Below, piece by piece: positions 61,301 to 64,000 of a stretch of 64,000 nucleotides of DNA. Source of the stretch: Diploscapter coronatus (taxonomy: Eukaryota; Nematoda; Chromadorea; Rhabditida; Rhabditidae). The DNA is taken from positions 77,585,201-77,649,200 of the forward strand of contig OZ038422.1 in NCBI GenBank assembly GCA_964036155.1. Reading direction: 5' to 3'. The position numbers and the translations under genes are program-made. The number at the start of each line of letters is the position of its first letter. Positions within the stretch are counted from its first letter, which is position 1. The notes beneath the pieces are model-generated. The model saw nothing but the letters and a program-made list of their open reading frames with translations. It was not told the origin of the DNA and made no database searches.

Positions 61301-62370
61301 CGACGGACCACTGCTGTTCACAAACTGTGAACGGTTTATCAAGTCCTTCGAAAGGATATTCTCTGAATGGATGCAGACTTTGGATTTAGAGGTATCGAAT
61401 TAATTTATTTTCCAATATTAAAAAAAAATCTTTTCTGAATCTACAACTTGTTCAAGTAGCCATGATAGACAGAAATTTTCTCAGTTTTTGCTAAACTTGT
61501 CTACTTTTAAGAAAATTGATTAAATTGGCCTATGAATTTAGAAGTCTGAAAGAGCGGTCTTCTTCATCATGGATTGCTCGTCGATTTCTCACATTGATTT
61601 TATGGGAATCAAGGCACTTGAAAATGTATTTTTTCTTTGATAAATTAGAGCAAAAATTTTCTTGTAGATCGCCAAAGAATTGAAAACGAGTGGGGTTTCG
61701 CTATATTTGGTTGGAACAAACAGTAAGATGATCGTTTAATTGAGTTTGAAAATCGAATTCTTTAGAAATATTCCGTCGAAAAATCGATTATTGTGAAATC
61801 GATCAATTGCTACCTACTGAGTTTCTTTTTCCAACTGTAAAGGATGCCGTCATGTTTGCTGAACGAAATGGGTATTTTGACGATCATTTATTATATATAA
61901 ATCAGCTATGACTTTCCCATGATTTTTTGACAATCTGGATAATTCGTTACCTCGTTACTTCGCAATCAATAGTTAAGGGTATAAGGTAAAGTAGGAAACA
62001 AATATCTTTCCATACTATTTCGTTGGTTGCGAATTGACGAATTATCAAGTTACTATTTTGTTGAATTTCAAAGCGACATTCTAAATCCATTATATGAATT
62101 TCGAATACCAGCAACAATTATGTAGAAAGAAATAAAAAATGCTTTCATACAATTGTCTGGATAAAAAATTCCCCAATATCTGTTTGCAGAGAGGCAGCTG
62201 ACATGTTGAATTTGGCAGCAAAACGGATATTCGAAAATAGAGCGAGCTGTGAAAACGAAAAATCCAATGAACCATTGAAAATGTCGAAGAAAAATGAAAA
62301 CCAAAGCCAAAATGATGTTCGAACTACGAATAATTTCATAAATGCGATCGATAAAAAGAACAATTGTTGA
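58301..62370 (+). CDS. SLC26/SulP-family anion transporter
   Basis: Twenty-one exons (starts 58301, 58551, 58662, 58814, 59007, 59193, 59280, 59410, 59527, 59759, 59999, 60193, 60509, 60677, 60795, 60935, 61226, 61542, 61668, 61766, 62190) give 690 residues with every phase matched. The family exchanges sulfate, chloride, bicarbonate or similar anions at the plasma membrane. Landmarks: the SulP motif region [22 protein letters not shown] (about residues 75-96), [38 protein letters not shown] with TGVGRT, and a C-terminal STAS domain (about 490-625) with [12 protein letters not shown] and [19 protein letters not shown] charged Lys/Asn-rich tail ends it. Exon 9 ends at 59615 with a GC donor (GAG, GCATGT). 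Exon 17 uses a GAG acceptor. Trans-splicing at the 5' end is likely. The transported anion cannot be told. Confidence 0.96.
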
Positions 62371-62667
62371 TAAATTTGTTTATTTCGATCTTTTAATTTA
62401 ATAACAATAAATAAATTTAAAATAAACCTATGAAAAACCACAAAAGTTAAGCATTTCAACAGTTTTAAAGTTGTACGAATATCGAACAGAAAACACCCTT
62501 TGAAATTATTATAATATTTCATTTAAAGAACTTGGTCAGTTTAAGAAAAATTTCACGAGACTACCATCTAGCATCCCCAAGCACCTACAATGTTAAAAAA
62601 ATTACAACTATAATTTGGAAGGATATTTAAGACTAAAACCAGTAAAAATCAATCAAAATTGGGAATT

Positions 62668-63946
62668 TCAAGGCAAGTATCTGTAAAGTTCGATGGCGGA
62701 ATAACGCTGCATGCAACTTTTGTGGATGAAACTGAATTCGGTGGCCGTAAATGGTGAATTCGGGTTGATTTCGAAATTGAACAACAAATAGTCGAATCTT
62801 AAAATTTTTCCATCAAAAATATTTGGTAAGTTCATTTCAAACCTGGCGATCTCTCTCAACAGATTTTTCGCTCCATCGTAAGTACTGTGAATTTCGATCA
62901 GAATCTAATGAAAAATATCAACAAAAATCATTTTTGCTTCATAAAAATTTCATGAGGTTTGAAGTCGAAATAATATTCTTAGAGGGAAAAATAATGAAAG
63001 ATCTGAGGTCACATTTTTCCCGTCATAAGAGAATTTTTGCCTAATTTTAGAAAAGATATTAGAAATTCTATAAATTGCCTGGCAAACAGTTTGCTTCTGC
63101 AGAAACTGCGTCATAACTTGGAATTCCGCGCCTTCGATGTCGATCTTCAAGATTTCGATTTTATCGACTTTTTCTAGCTTCATTAGATCTTCTGAAAGTA
63201 AGCATATGCAATATGAATGAACAAATCTTAACCAATATTTGAAGTCCCTTTACTGGCATCGGTAACTTTGGAAAGTGTAATTGCTCGTGATACTCCATTT
63301 ATCGACTTGAATACTTGCTCAGAAATTGCCCCTGGCGACTAAAAGTCGAATTTTTTAAAAATATAAAAACTCGGCGAAAAATACTAATCAATATATTCTC
63401 GTTTCCAATTTGATTTGCATCAATGATGACTAAACGTTGAAATTTTGATCAGGTTGATTCAAAATCACATCCTGTGAAAGTTTTCACGGAAGAAAAAGCT
63501 CTTTTCAAACTATAACTCAAAAAACTATACCTTTCATAGCATTTGATCACGTATAATAAAATTCACACCCTATCATATCCATAAATTTTGCATCTCATGT
63601 TTGTGTATTTCTGAATTTCCTCATCGAACGACGGCTGTCCGGCGATTCCCAGAGAGAAAATTCTAAAACTCCTATTTTAGGAGGCAAAAATTTTCATATT
63701 GTCAACACGCGAAAAAGAGCTTATTCGAACAAAGAAGAGACGATCAGACTCCAACAACTCTACGACGAAATAGTGTGTTCAATGAAGACGGTTAGAATCT
63801 TCTCTGTATGCACCAGCTCCCGATGACCTCTTTTTCCCGCGCCACTAATATTCTCCTTACACACATCCATCAGGCACGTTGATCGGATCGCAAATCCACT
63901 TTCCGCCGTCGAAAATTCGTCCGAGTCGCATTCGAGGGCAATAGGC
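62668..63946 (-). CDS. FkbM-type methyltransferase family protein, C-terminal part (5' end outside window)
   Basis: Six minus-strand exons: 63861-63946, 63569-63662, 63233-63338, 63079-63191, 62843-62904 and 62668-62797, giving the last 196 residues. The family (Methyltransf_21) is SAM-binding and expanded in nematodes; most members are uncharacterised. Typical marks in order: CPRMRLGRIFDGGKWICDP, CVIFSLGIAGQPSFDEEI (the SAM-binding Gly loop), KIYGYDR, EILKIDIEGAEF (the family hallmark), ILIEIHS, LFNFEINPN and EFSFIHKSC. The exon at 63079 must end CAG then GCAATT, a GC donor, to give VCQ-ILIEIH as in relatives. Using the next GT (GTGACC) would insert 22 residues. The last exon follows an AAG acceptor. 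The N-terminus, possibly with signal anchor, lies beyond 64000. Confidence 0.88.
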
Positions 63947-64000
63947 CTATTTTAGGAAGTTAAAAAATAATTTATAAAAAAATTTTTGAAAAATATACAA

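Noticed and set aside
63000..63078. 22-residue extension of the FkbM exon to a GTGACC donor
   Set aside because: It would split the conserved CQ-ILIEIH junction; the GC donor gives a gap-free family match.
1..64000. CRISPR arrays, phage or bacterial operons, viral insertions
   Set aside because: None of the repeats is regularly spaced, genes are spliced, and no viral polymerase, capsid or integrase motifs were seen.

Overview
The window looks like nuclear DNA of a nematode, probably a rhabditid-type worm other than C. elegans. It is AT-rich. Genes are split by many short GT-AG introns ending in TTTCAG or ATTTAG. Several starts lie a few bases after an acceptor-like TTTAG or TTTCAG, as expected for spliced-leader trans-splicing. 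The gene families (NRF-6-like acyltransferase, Sigma-class GST, the FkbM-type methyltransferase family, peptide-type GPCR) suit a nematode. I joined exons by hand, using codon phase and family motifs. Species, transcripts and copy number cannot be read from the window.

Layout, left to right: the last two exons of an unrecognised plus-strand gene (12-1291); about 8.3 kb with no convincing gene; an NRF-6/OAC-type acyltransferase (9632-13056); a TMEM151 homologue (15693-19088); a secreted protein of three cysteine-bearing modules (20095-22572); a CTR/SLC31 copper transporter (23788-24614); a minus-strand Gln/Pro-rich protein of unknown function (25301-27943); a minus-strand Rab GTPase (29403-30894); 5.5 kb without genes; a minus-strand rhodopsin-type GPCR (36449-40344); about 2.9 kb without genes; a divergent Hsp70 (43273-45877) converging on a Sigma GST (46201-47488); a broken kelch copy (48094-48440) followed by a signal-peptide kelch gene (48811-50259); three small membrane-protein genes (51121-53276, 55826-56305, 56871-57836); an SLC26 anion transporter with STAS domain (58301-62370); and the 3' part of a minus-strand FkbM-type methyltransferase gene running off the right edge (62668-63946).

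The genes do not form one pathway. They are mostly single-copy housekeeping, membrane and secreted functions. The right third is rich in membrane proteins. Three plus-strand genes (55826, 56871 and 58301) lie 465-565 bp apart and might share transcription, but there is no direct evidence.

Most unusual: (i) four introns that keep the reading frame and family alignment only with a GC donor (Rab, GST, SLC26, FkbM genes), plus four acceptors ending AAG or GAG; (ii) the three-module secreted protein, whose exon boundaries and phases match its repeats; (iii) in-frame stops inside recognisable homology in the Hsp70 gene (TAG) and kelch gene (TAA), with a decayed kelch copy next door; (iv) a 73-nt hairpin of pre-miRNA size upstream of the copper transporter; and (v) many foldback (MITE-like) elements in introns and gaps.
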